A DNA stretch of 64,000 nucleotides from Lutraria lutraria. Its lineage: Eukaryota; Mollusca; Bivalvia; Venerida; Mactridae. The stretch covers positions 25,072,561 to 25,136,560 of the forward strand of contig OZ026841.1 of assembly GCA_964023205.1 (NCBI GenBank), in the 5' to 3' direction. The position numbers and the translations under genes were made by a program. This document shows, in pieces, positions 51,111 to 59,889 of this stretch; position 1 is the stretch's first letter; every line of letters starts with the position of its first letter. The notes beneath the pieces are model-generated. The model was not told where the DNA came from. It did not search any database and saw nothing but the letters and a program-made list of their open reading frames with translations.

Positions 51111-51346
51111 TTAGTTGTTTCATCGAATTTAACACCATTTTCAACATTACTTAAGTTATATTGTGACAGGCAGTTATCCAGAATCCTTTAACCAGCTTCC
51201 CAAGACTTCATTTAGGTAGGTCTTAACCAGTGCTTACTACATTCTATCAGCAAGCTACCACAAAGTGTGAGCCTCGCCTGGGGTTTAAAGTCATAACCTT
51301 GAGATTAGTAGACCAGTGCTCTAACCACTGAGCCAACCAGGTAGGC
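51111..51346 (-). mobile_element. tRNA-derived SINE, copy 2
   Basis: The minus-strand head CCTACCTGGTTGGCTCAGTG, GTTAGAGCACTGG, with a degenerate B box GACTTTAAACCCC. The body shares CAGGCAGTTATCC, CTTCATTTAGG, CTTAACCAGT and ACATTCTATC (plus-strand reading) with 28.02-28.33 kb, same orientation. Confidence 0.65.
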
Positions 51347-51587
51347 TCAGTATGTTTCAAATGGTCATAGCTCTATTCAAACACATATAGTATTTAATTA
51401 AGTTACGGTTAGCAAATTATAGGCCATATCATTAATAATAATTGTAGTATTTTCACAAACATGTTTGAAGCTTAAATCCAACCTGTCCAGAACAAGTTAA
51501 CATAATTTAACCAGTCAAGAACGTGCTTAGATATACATAAAACATGAATAAGTGAAAAGAGAAGTGAAATAAATCTTGCATATTTGA

Positions 51588-52756
51588 ACAAGAGGGCCAA
51601 GATGGCCCTATATCGCTCACATGACAATCACTGTTCACTCATTAAAACATTGTTTTGAACCGGTGACCTAGTTTTTGACCCCAGACGACCTATGTTCGAA
51701 TTTGTCTTACATATCATTAGGCCAAACAGTCTGACTAGGTTTGGTGAAGATACGATCAAAATTTGACATCTACAGTGTTAATAAGGTTTTCCTAAGATTT
51801 GACCTTGTGACCTGGCTTTTGACCCTAGGTGACCCATATATGAACTTGTCCTTTATATTATAAAGACAAACAATCTGACAAGGTTTGGCTAAGATCCAAT
51901 CAAAACCATGACATCTAGAGCTTTTACAAGATTTTTACCTAAGATTTGACCTTGCGACCCAGTTTTTGAACCCGGCTGACCCATGTTCATCCTTGACCCA
52001 CATATCATTGAGGCAAACATTTTGACATGGTTTGGTGATGATCCCATTAAAACTGTGACATGTACAGTGTTAACAAAGTTTTCCTAAGATTTGACCTGGT
52101 GACCTAGTTATTGACCCCAGATGCCCCATATTTATACTTGACCATTATATCATTAAAAAAAACGATTTGACAAAGTTTGGTGAAGATCCAATAATAACTG
52201 TGAAATCTACAGTGTTTACATGTTTTTTTGATAAGATTTGACCTAGCGACCTAGTTTTTGACCCAAGATGACCCATGTTAGAACTCGTCCAAGATATTAT
52301 GAAGACAAACATTCTGACAAGGGTTCATGATCATCCAATCAAAACAGTGACTTCTAGAGTGTTCACAAGGTTTTCCAGCAATTTGCCCTAGTGACCTAAT
52401 TTTACTACAGAAATTACCCATTTTCAAACTTGATCTACATATTATTAAAATAAACATTCTGACAAAGTTTCATGAAGATCCAGTCAAAACTGATTTCTAA
52501 AGTGTTCACAAGGTTTTCCCTTATTTGGCCCTGGTGACCTAATTTTTGACCCCAAATGGCCCAATAGCGAACTCGTCCGAGATTTTGTTGATATTAACAT
52601 TCTGACCCAGTTTTGCTAAAATTGAGCCAAAAATGTGGCCCCTAGTGTGGTCACAACAAAAAGTTTCACGACGCACACCGCACGACCCACGACGCCGGAC
52701 GCCGGAGGGAGAGTGATCCTAATAGCTCACTTTGTCACTTTGTGACATGTGAGCTA
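51588..52756 (+). mobile_element. Family A repeat, copy 2
   Basis: Nearly the same sequence from end to end as copies 1 and 3, in the same orientation, with the same ~145-bp internal units and the terminal hairpin followed by GTGAGCTAA. It directly abuts the family C array on its right. It lies in the CACUL1 intron. Confidence 0.7.
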
Positions 52757-55256
52757 AAAAGAACAAAGGGCCATAACTCATTAAAATTTACTTGGTCAAA
52801 ACCTATTGTGGACATGCACAACTTAGCAAACTACTTATCACTTCTAAGAAGTTTCACTGAATTCCTGCATGTAGTTGCTGAGAAATGGTATGCGCAAAAT
52901 TTACCTAATTGTATAAAACAAAGGGCCATAACTCAGTGAAAATCAATCCAAACAAAACGTGGTTATTGCATGCACAACTTAGCTTACTGTTTATAACTTC
53001 TGTGAAATTTCATTGAATTCCTATGAGTAGTTACTGAGATATTGTATATACACTGTATAAAAACAACAAAGGGCCGTAACTCAGTGAAATTTTAACCAAC
53101 CAAGACAAGCTTAAAGCATGCACAACTAGGCTAACTACTTATCACTTCTGAGAAGTTTTATAGAATTCCTGGCAGTAGTCAATGAGAAATAGTCAGGACA
53201 AAATTTGCCTATTTATACTGTAGAAAACAAGAGGGCCAAGATGGCCCTATATCGCTCACATGACAATCACTGTTCACTCATTAAAACATTGTTTTGAACC
53301 GGTGACCTAGTTTTTGACCCCAGACGACCTATGTTCGAATTTGTCTTACATATCATTAAGACAAACAGTCTGACTAGGTTTGGTAAAGATACGATCAAAA
53401 TTTGACATCTACAGTGTTAATAAGGTTTTCCTAAGATTTGACCTTGTGACCTGGTTTTTGACCCTAGGTGACCCATATTTAAACTTGTACTTAATATCAT
53501 TAAGGCAAACAATCTGACAAGGTTTGGCCAAGATCCAATCAAAACCATGACATTTAGAGCTTTTACAAGATTTTTACCTAATATTTGACCTTGTGACCCA
53601 GTTTATGAACCCAGCTGACCCATGTTCATCCTTGACCCACATATCATTGAGGCAAACATTTTGACAAGGTTTGGTGAAGATCCAATTAAAACTGTGACAT
53701 CTACAGTGTTAACAACGTTTTCCTAAGATTTGACCTGGTGACCTAGTTATTGACCCCAGATGACCCATATTTATATTTGACTGTTATATCATTAAAACAA
53801 ACGATTTGACAAAGTTTGGTGAAGATCCAATAATAACTGTGAAATCTACAGTGTTAACATGGTTTTTCATAAGATTTGACCTAGCGACCTAGTTTTTGAC
53901 CCAAGATGACCCATGTTCGAACTCGTCCAAGATATTATGAAGACAAACATTCTGACAAGGTTTCATGATCATCCAATCAAAACAGTGACTTCTAGAGTGT
54001 TCACAAGGTTTTTCAGCAATTTGCCCTAGTGACCTAATTTTACTACAGAAATTACCCATTTTCAAACTTGACCTACATATTATTAAAATAAACATTCTGA
54101 CAAAGTTTCATGAAGATAAATTCAAAACAGTGATTTCTAAAGTGTTCACAAGGTTTTCCCTTATTTGGCACTGGTGACCTAGTTTTTGACCCCAAATGGC
54201 CCAATATCGTTCTCGTCCGAGATTTTGTTGATATTAACGTTCTGACCCAGTTTTGCTAAAATTGAGCCAAAAATGTGGCCCCTAGTGTGTTCACAACAAA
54301 AAGTTTGACGACGCACAACGCACGACGCCGGACGCCGGACGGAGAGTGATCCTAATAGCTCACTTTGTCACTTTGTGACATGTGAGCTAAAAACAAAGGT
54401 GAAAATCAATCCAAATGAAAAATGATTTAAGCATGCACAACTAGGCTAACTACTTATTACTTCTGTTAAGTTTCATTGAATTCCTATGAGTAGTTACTGA
54501 GATATTGTATATACACTGTATAAGAACAACAAAGGGCCGTAACTCAGTGAAATTTTAACCAACCAAGACAAGCTTAAAGCATGCACAACTAGGCTAACTA
54601 CTTATCACTTCTGAGAAGTTTTATAGAATTCCTGGCAGTAGTCAATGAGAAATAGTCAGGACAAAATTTGCCTATTTATACTGTAGAAAAAAACAAAGGT
54701 GAAAATCAATCCAAATGAAAAATGATTTAAGCATGCACAACTAGGCTAACTACTTATTACTTCTGTTAAGTTTCATTGAAATCCTGCGAGTAGTTGCTGA
54801 GAAATTGTCCGTACAAAATTTGCCTATTGTATATACTGTATAAAAACAACAAAGGGCTATAACTCAGTGAAAATTAATCCAAACGAAAGATGCTTTAAGC
54901 ACGCACAGCTAGGCTTACTACTGATCACTTCTGTGAAGTTTCATTGAGATCCTGTGAGTAGTTGCTGAGAAATTGTCCGGACAAAATTTACCTATTGTAT
55001 ATACTGAATAAAAACAACGAAGGGGTATAACTCAGTGAAAATTAATCCAAACGTAAAAATGCTTTAAGCTAGCACAACAAGGCTTACTACTGATCACTTC
55101 TGTGAAGTTTCATTAAAATCCTGTAAGTAGTTGCTGAGAAATTCTCCGGACAAATTGTGTCTACAGACGCACGGACCGAGTGATCGGCCGACCGATCCGA
55201 CCGTCAAGCGTGAATCCAATATAGCCCCCATATATTTCATATCTGGGGGTATAATG
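52757..55256 (+). repeat. Family C tandem array (~170-bp units), split by family A copy 3
   Basis: Units contain CAAAGGGCCATAACTCAGTG, a GCATGCACAACTAGGCTAAC block, GAAGTTTCATTGAATTCCT and GAGTAGTTGCTGAGAAATTG. They lie at 52757-53226 and 54390-55200. Blocks at about 52990-53226 and 54390-54480 recur together, in order, at 54480-54785, so a two-unit block was duplicated before or around the family A insertion. The right end is a GTGATCGGCCGACCGATCCG segment, then GCCCCC..GGGGG and TATAAT, the same type of hairpin ending as in other repeats here. Confidence 0.7.
53227..54389 (+). mobile_element. Family A repeat, copy 3 (inserted in the family C array)
   Basis: Full-length copy with both termini. 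The flanks CTGTAGAAAA (left) and AAAAACAAAGGTG (right) recur without the element at 54681-54699 as CTGTAGAAAAAAACAAAGG, so the insertion point and pre-insertion site are visible. Confidence 0.75.
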
Positions 55257-55634
55257 ACCAGGTAATATAGTTTTTCAACTCCTATGACCCATTTCTACAA
55301 AGATTTTGATCGAATTGAACACTAATTTGCATAAATACTGGATGCAGGTAAAATCTAATGTACATTCTGTGTAAATATTATTATGAGAACTGTAGTGAAG
55401 AAATGAACGTGCTACAGTGTGAACAAGCTGAAATATAGCATATTTTTTAGCCAAGGGCCAATAACTCTTGAATTCCTAGTCTGATTAGGCCCATAATTGA
55501 ATTTGTCCAAGACCTTAAGGTTATACACATTCACTGCAAAAATGATTAGTATTAATGAAGAAATAAAGAGGCTAGAGTGTAAACAAGTTAAACTAGAGCT
55601 GTCACAGAGGTGACTAATACCCCCGCTGCCACAT

Positions 55635-55909
55635 TTTTTATATATCATAATTCTATAGGAAATATTTGTATTTTATATCCGTATAGTACTATAACTCAAT
55701 TCTAAATGACACATTAATTTGTTCATTCATGCATGTTATTTTATTTTATATAACATATATTCCGCCCTTCAACGTAACGTCAAATATTACATGACGTCAC
55801 GTCCGTTGTTTGTTATTATGTATTATTCTGACGAAGGCTAAATGCCGAAACGTTAAGAAACATAAAGAAATTTTTAACACGTGTTGTTGTTGTTTTAACT
55901 GTATTGTAA
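55635..55909 (+). repeat. PLE left terminal direct repeat
   Basis: Its 275 bases match 59164-59438 at the same length with about two visible differences (C/T in the first 20 bases and TTCAACG versus TTAAACG). It begins TTTTTATATAT and ends CTGTATTGTAA. In PLEs such repeats (pseudo-LTRs) arise from tandem or partial tandem copies and carry the promoter and ribozyme. Confidence 0.93.
55816..55865 (+). ncRNA. Candidate hammerhead ribozyme in PLE left repeat
   Basis: CTGACGA at 55828-55834 fits the hammerhead CUGANGA box. It is followed by a short GGC..GCC stem (55836-55838 with 55844-55846), then GAAA at 55847-55850 and CGTTA. TTATGT at 55816-55821 can pair with ACATAA at 55860-55865 as part of helix I. 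Hammerhead motifs with very short helix III are known from PLE terminal repeats. One extra A between CUGACGA and the GGC stem, and the minimal helix III, leave activity uncertain. Confidence 0.5.
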
Positions 55910-55930
55910 TTTTACCACTCATTCAACAAC

Positions 55931-56861
55931 ATGGCATCATCCGATCCACGTGTGCGAAATTTAGAACAACTAGCGGAAAAACAGATGAAGAGCCAGCTCC
56001 ATGCAAAATTCTTAGACAACTGTAGAGCTGAGGATGTGATCCCGAAAGGACTTCGTCTTAAACTTACGGTGAACGTCGGTCGCGACGCATCAGACCTACA
56101 ACGCTCTGTAGATAAACTTCTATGGAAAGTCAGCGCAGACATTTGCGAGCGAATTCGTGAAGACCACCTACGGAGATCCAATGAATACGGTCGCCTGTTA
56201 GAAGAAGCAAGGAAAGAAATTGGACATGAGAAGACGAATGAAGATATGTTTAATATTGATGCAGACATACATGAAAGAACAGAAAAGAAGAAGGATGTTG
56301 TCCTTCTACGACACGGAAAAAAAACTCAGTATTTTAAAAAAGTGTTATAATGAACAGTCGGATGTCAGTATCATCACGGACATTGATAAAAACATTGCGA
56401 CCAAAAATACTACTAGACGTCAAAAAAGACATCTGAAGAAAAGAAAACATTACAATCAACAAGTTGCACCAACAAGACAACAGTCTGTTGATAAACCGGA
56501 AACAACGAACGTTACCAGCAGTGAACAAAACCCAGTTCATACGTCGAATACACATCCGATACAGGAAGAATTCTTGGATTCGATAACTTCAAATAATCAT
56601 CCAAAAAACGTCCAAGCCCCGGGCACAAAGAAAACTTACGCAAAAGCCGTGAAGAACGGGGCAAATCACTCAGCGAACATTCAAACCCTCAATCAGATTC
56701 TTCAAATCCTGATGAAGACCATAACGGATCTTCAAGCGGCCACAACGACAAGAGTTGTAGAAGGCGCCAACGGCGGTTCATCCGAGTACGAGACAAGAAG
56801 ACATGGAGGAAAACCAAGCGGAGGCTACGAAAGATACAGGCAGGAAAGAAGACAGTTCTAA
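55931..56861 (+). CDS. PLE ORF1, gag-like protein, with one frameshift
   Basis: The ATG at 55931 has a good context (AACATGG). The first part (to about residue 135) is a charged helical protein (NLEQLAEKQMKSQLHAKF..., IPKGLRLKLT...) and meets tandem stops at 56348-56353. The adjacent frame is open across that point and continues to the stop at 56859-56861. It encodes a Lys/Arg/Thr-rich linker, a TYAKAVK motif like those in retroelement ORF1 proteins, a short Leu/Ile helix and a Gly/Arg-rich tail (GGKPSGGYERYRQERRQF). The frame change is +1 and lies in either the A8 run (56317-56324) or the A6 run (56336-56341). An indel in one of these runs in this copy is the simplest explanation. The likely role is RNA binding; no zinc finger is seen. 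Confidence 0.65.
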
Positions 56862-58798
56862 ACCTCTCTTCAGTTCAGTTAAGTGACGATGATTACATTC
56901 TCTTAGGGAAGGGTTTAAAGTTTTGCCCAAAATCTAAATCACATGACAAAATTAAACTCGCAGAAGATATTTTTAAATTTACTCGCAGACTAAGACTTAA
57001 AGAGTTCTTTAGTAATCATTCAGAAAATGACGTTAATGACTCTGAAACAAATGACAGTTTTCATGACCTCCCGTTTTTCAATAAATCTAAATCGTCATTT
57101 ACCCCTCCCGCTGGCCGAGATGTTTACTTGGATTTTTACATTAATGCCGTTACTGAAGAAATTTTGCAGTCTGATAAGAAAAGAAAAGGATATTATAGTA
57201 ATATCACTAAAGCTGAATTAGACTCGCTTAAGAAATTATCTAAAAATAGAAATATTGTGATAAAAAAAGCAGACAAATCCAATACGATTGTAATCATGAA
57301 CACTGATGATTATAAAAATGAAGTAATGAGACAATTGAACAATGATCAATATTATGAAAAATGCAACGACGATCCTTCTGACGTTGTTAAACATGATATC
57401 TTACGATGCTTGGAAGATATGAATACTGAAAATGAATTTGATATTTTCCCTTCAAACATACGGACTCCATGTTTTTATATATTACCGAAGACCCACAAAC
57501 CACCGGATAATAATCTACCATTGAAATATCCCGGGAGACCGATTGTATCAGCTTGTAATTCACCAACTGAAAATATTTCCAAATACATTGACTATGTTTT
57601 GAAACCATATATGTTAAATCTACCATCATATGTTAAAGATACTACTGACTTTATAAATAAAGTGAAAGATATGAAGTTAAGAAAAAACACGTATTTAGTA
57701 ACACTAGACGTATCTTCACTCTACACTAATATTCCAAACAATGATGGAATTAACGCTTGTAAATCGTTTTTAGAAAAAAATGGTCTACATGGAAGTAACT
57801 TATCGATTGAAGAAATTACACGTCTTATTGGTATTGTTCTGGAAAATAATTATTTTAAATTTGGAAAAGAGTTCTATTTACAAAAAATGGGTACAGCAAT
57901 GAATAGTTCAATGGCCCCTACATATGCATCACTATTTATGGGAAAACTAGAGGAAGACTTTATTAATTTAAGAAACGCCAAACCATCCCTGTGGCTTAGA
58001 TTTCTAGATGACATATTTATGATATGGGATCATTCATTTGAAGAATTGGAAAGTTTTATCAGTGAACTCAACAATTTTCATCCTAACATTAAATTCACAT
58101 ACTCCATATCAGACACTTCTGTTTCTTTCCTGGACGTTCAAGTTTCGAAAAATAAGTCTCTGAATGTTGAAACAAATATCTATATAAAGGAAACCAATAA
58201 CCACCAATACTTGGATTATACATCGTGTCACCCTAAGAAATGCAAAGATGGCATACCGTATAGCCAGGCTAAGAGATACCGACGTATAATATCGGATGAC
58301 GATACATTTCAATCTTCGCTTGACGAACTACGTGAATTTTTCATAGACAGAAACTTCCCGATGTCCGTGATAGACAATTCCTTTACAAAAGTTTCACAGA
58401 CGTCACAAACAGATGCACTATCATCTACAATCTCAGAGAAAAAACGCATCATTCCATTTACTGTGGAATTCAATCCATCTTTACCTGATATTGGTAGTAC
58501 CATACATCGATACTGGGACCTCCTTCATATAACGAAGAACGAAAATGTTAAATTTGTGCATAAAACGTTTACGCCAATTCTTGCTTACAGACGTCCTAAA
58601 AATTTACATGACTTCTTAGTTAGTTCAGATCTTAAAACTGATGATACTAGTGACTATTTTTTCAGCACGAGTTGTAATAAAAAACGATGTTCTCACTGTA
58701 CCAGAATCAACTTCGGTTCAACATTTACGAGTTCCGTCACAAAAAGGACATTCGATTTAAAATATAATAGTAATTGTCAATCAAAAAATGTCATTTAA
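56597..58798 (+). CDS. PLE reverse transcriptase ORF (RT and start of GIY-YIG domain)
   Basis: Open from 56597 to TAA at 58796-58798, 733 codons. It starts with a Ser/Lys/Arg-rich stretch that overlaps ORF1 and reaches VLNLSSVQLSDDDYILLGKG and LKFCPK at about 56855-56932, the usual N-terminal RT motif of PLEs. RT motifs follow: KADKSNTIVIM, FYILPKTHKPP, PGRPIVSACNSPTE, motif A LDVSSLYTNIP (catalytic Asp at 57707-57709), the GTAMNSSMAPTYA block, and FLDD at 58001-58012 with the catalytic Asp pair. The thumb and a Cys-rich linker (CNKKRCSHC) come next. No ATG lies upstream of the RT core, so expression probably needs frameshifting from ORF1. The product acts as RNA-dependent DNA polymerase; all the catalytic Asp codons seen are intact. 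Confidence 0.92.
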   Translation, partial: SSKKRPSPGHKENLRKSREERGKSLSEHSNPQSDSSNPDEDHNGSSSGHNDKSCRRRQRRFIRVRDKKTWRKTKRRLRKIQAGKKTVLNLSSVQLSDDDYILLGKGLKFCPKSKSHDKIKLAEDIFKFTRRLRLKEFFSNHSENDVNDSETNDSFHDLPFFNKSKSSFTPPAGRDVYLDFYINAVTEEILQSDKKRKGYYSNITKAELDSLKKLSKNRNIVIKKADKSNTIVIMNTDDYKNEVMRQLNNDQYYEKCNDDPSDVVKHDILRCLEDMNTENEFDIFPSNIRTPCFYILPKTHKPPDNNLPLKYPGRPIVSACNSPTENISKYIDYVLKPYMLNLPSYVKDTTDFINKVKDMKLRKNTYLVTLDVSSLYTNIPNNDGINACKSFLEKNGLHGSNLSIEEITRLIGIVLENNYFKFGKEFYLQKMGTAMNSSMAPTYASLFMGKLEEDFINLRNAKPSLWLRFLDDIFMIWDHSFEELESFISELNNFHPNIKFTYSISDTSVSFLDVQVSKNKSLNVETNIYIKETNNHQYLDYTSCHPKKCKDGIPYSQAKRYRRIISDDDTFQSSLDELREFFIDRNFPMSVIDNSFTKVSQTSQTDALSSTISEKKRIIPFTVEFNPSLPDIGSTIHRYWDLLHITKNENVKFVHKTFTPILAYRRPKNLHDFLVSSDLKTDDTSDYFFSTSCNKKRCSHCTRINFGSTFTSSVTKRTFDLKYNSNCQSKNVI
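56603..56662 (+). promoter_or_regulatory. Candidate -1 ribosomal frameshift signal joining ORF1 to RT
   Basis: The heptamer A AAA AAC at 56603-56609 is in register with ORF1 (codons AAA 56604-56606, AAC 56607-56609). A 6-nt spacer (GTCCAA) follows, then GCCCCG at 56616-56621, which pairs perfectly with CGGGGC at 56657-56662. A nested GGC/GCC pair (56622-56624 with 56646-56648) is possible. The RT frame (-1 relative to ORF1) becomes open at 56597, right after a TAA at 56594-56596. It has no ATG before about 57294, inside the RT coding region. Slippery heptamer, spacer and GC stem together are the textbook arrangement of a -1 frameshift site. Confidence 0.6.
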
Positions 58799-59099
58799 TT
58801 AATAACGTGTAAAAAACGTCAAAAACAATATGTTGGCCAGACAATGCAACCGGTTTCACGACGTATGAATAATCATAAATTTGATGTTTCAAATTTTACT
58901 AATGATGGATTTTCTTCTCTTGTTGCTAGCCACTTTAATGAAGGCACTCATAATATGTCCGACTTTTCTTATATGCCTGTTGATGTTATAAAGTATAAAC
59001 AATAATATTAATCGATTATGCAAAGAAACTTTTTGGATTCATAAGTTACAAACGCTTCATCCTAACGGTTTGAATTCAAAAACCTTGTTTACAGTATAA
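58787..59099 (+). pseudogene. Broken GIY-YIG endonuclease domain of the PLE
   Basis: After NVI the frame meets TAA (58796-58798) where the Tyr of the GIY-like motif (VIYLI) is expected, then continues LITCKKRQKQYVGQT with the YIG-like YVGQT intact. The second Cys of the expected C-x2-C is Arg (CGT, one transition from TGT). The frame goes on through RRMNNH and ASHFNEGTHN to a second stop at 59003-59005. The adjacent (+1) frame then carries the conserved C-terminal stretch NINRLCKETFWIHKLQTLHP and ends at 59097-59099. So there are one nonsense change, one lost Zn-type Cys and one frameshift. The domain normally nicks target DNA for priming. Confidence 0.85.
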
Positions 59100-59163
59100 A
59101 ATACAAGTTAAATGTTTAATTTTTGTTTTAGTTAGGTACTATCACGTTTTTTCCTATTACCGG

Positions 59164-59438
59164 TTTTTATATATTATAATTCTATAGGAAATATTTGTAT
59201 TTTATATCCGTATAGTACTATAACTCAATTCTAAATGACACATTAATTTGTTCATTCATGCATGTTATTTTATTTTATATAACATATATTCCGCCCTTAA
59301 ACGTAACGTCAAATATTACATGACGTCACGTCCGTTGTTTGTTATTATGTATTATTCTGACGAAGGCTAAATGCCGAAACGTTAAGAAACATAAAGAAAT
59401 TTTTAACACGTGTTGTTGTTGTTTTAACTGTATTGTAA
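59164..59438 (+). repeat. PLE right terminal direct repeat
   Basis: Second copy of the 275-bp repeat, followed directly by the 11-bp target duplication CGCTGCCACAT at 59439. After it the interrupted host repeat resumes (TGACATAAGAACTTAATAG). Confidence 0.93.
59345..59394 (+). ncRNA. Candidate hammerhead ribozyme in PLE right repeat
   Basis: Same core as in the left repeat: CTGACGA at 59357-59363, GAAA at 59376-59379, with identical flanks. The sequence is unchanged between the two repeats. Confidence 0.5.
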
Positions 59439-59889
59439 CGCTGCCACATTGACATAAGAACTTAATAGTTCACTATATGCCTAAGTTTAAGGGGGAAAAA
59501 CTCAGCAATGAGGGATCAGAGGGCATGAAAATTGTGTCTTGCACACCTACATTTCATATAGATAATATATTTCAGGTTTCAATTCAAACCCTTGATAAAA
59601 TGTGGAAGTAGTTAGCTTCACAAACTAAGACTGCCATTGTACACAATATGGCTAAGTTCAAGGGCAGATGACTCTGGAATGAGTGAATCATTTGGTATGA
59701 ATATTGTGTATTACACATCTACACTTCATGGTGATAACATATTTAAAGTTTCATTGCAATCACTTGAAGAATGTGGAAGTAATTTCCTCCACAAACTTGT
59801 GATATTTTATTCGGACGGACCAACCATCCGACCAACAGAGTGACTCCAATATACCCTTCTCAAACTTCATTTGGTGGGGTATAAATATA

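Larger units (their letters stand above)
55635..59438 (+). mobile_element. Complete Penelope-like retroelement (PLE)
   Basis: A 3,804-bp element bounded by two 275-bp direct repeats, with an 11-bp target duplication CGCTGCCACAT at 55624-55634 and 59439-59449. Inside are, in order, an ORF1 with nucleic-acid-binding character, an RT ORF with the Penelope signatures (KADKSNTIVIM, FYILPKTHKPP, PGRPIVSACNSPTE, LDVSSLYTNIP, FLDD), and the remains of a GIY-YIG endonuclease. PLEs copy RNA using RT and usually GIY-YIG endonuclease activity. The element lies in the 9.9 kb intron of the CACUL1 orthologue, in the opposite orientation to that gene. It is inserted near the 5' end of another repeat that begins with GAGCTGTCACAGAGG at 55597. 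The near-identical terminal repeats point to a recent insertion, but the endonuclease is mutated. Confidence 0.93.
55594..59888 (+). repeat. Older interspersed repeat interrupted by the PLE
   Basis: The left part (55594-55634) holds GAGCTGTCACAGAGG and TGACTAATACCCCCGCTGCC. After the PLE and its target duplication the sequence continues at 59450 and ends near 59888 with GACGGACCAACC, AGTGACTCCAATATACCC and TGGTGGGGTATAA. The same kind of ending (GTGACTCC..GCCCCC..GGGGGTATAAT) occurs at 27890-27940 and 55225-55256, so this is a family with a short hairpin end. It is non-coding. Confidence 0.6.

Noticed and set aside
56334..56555. Open frames antisense to the PLE
   Set aside because: Shadows of the PLE coding frames without motifs.
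55635..59438. LTR retrotransposon or retrovirus
   Set aside because: Although direct repeats flank it, there are no primer-binding site, protease, RNase H or integrase. The RT has Penelope motifs and a GIY-YIG domain follows.
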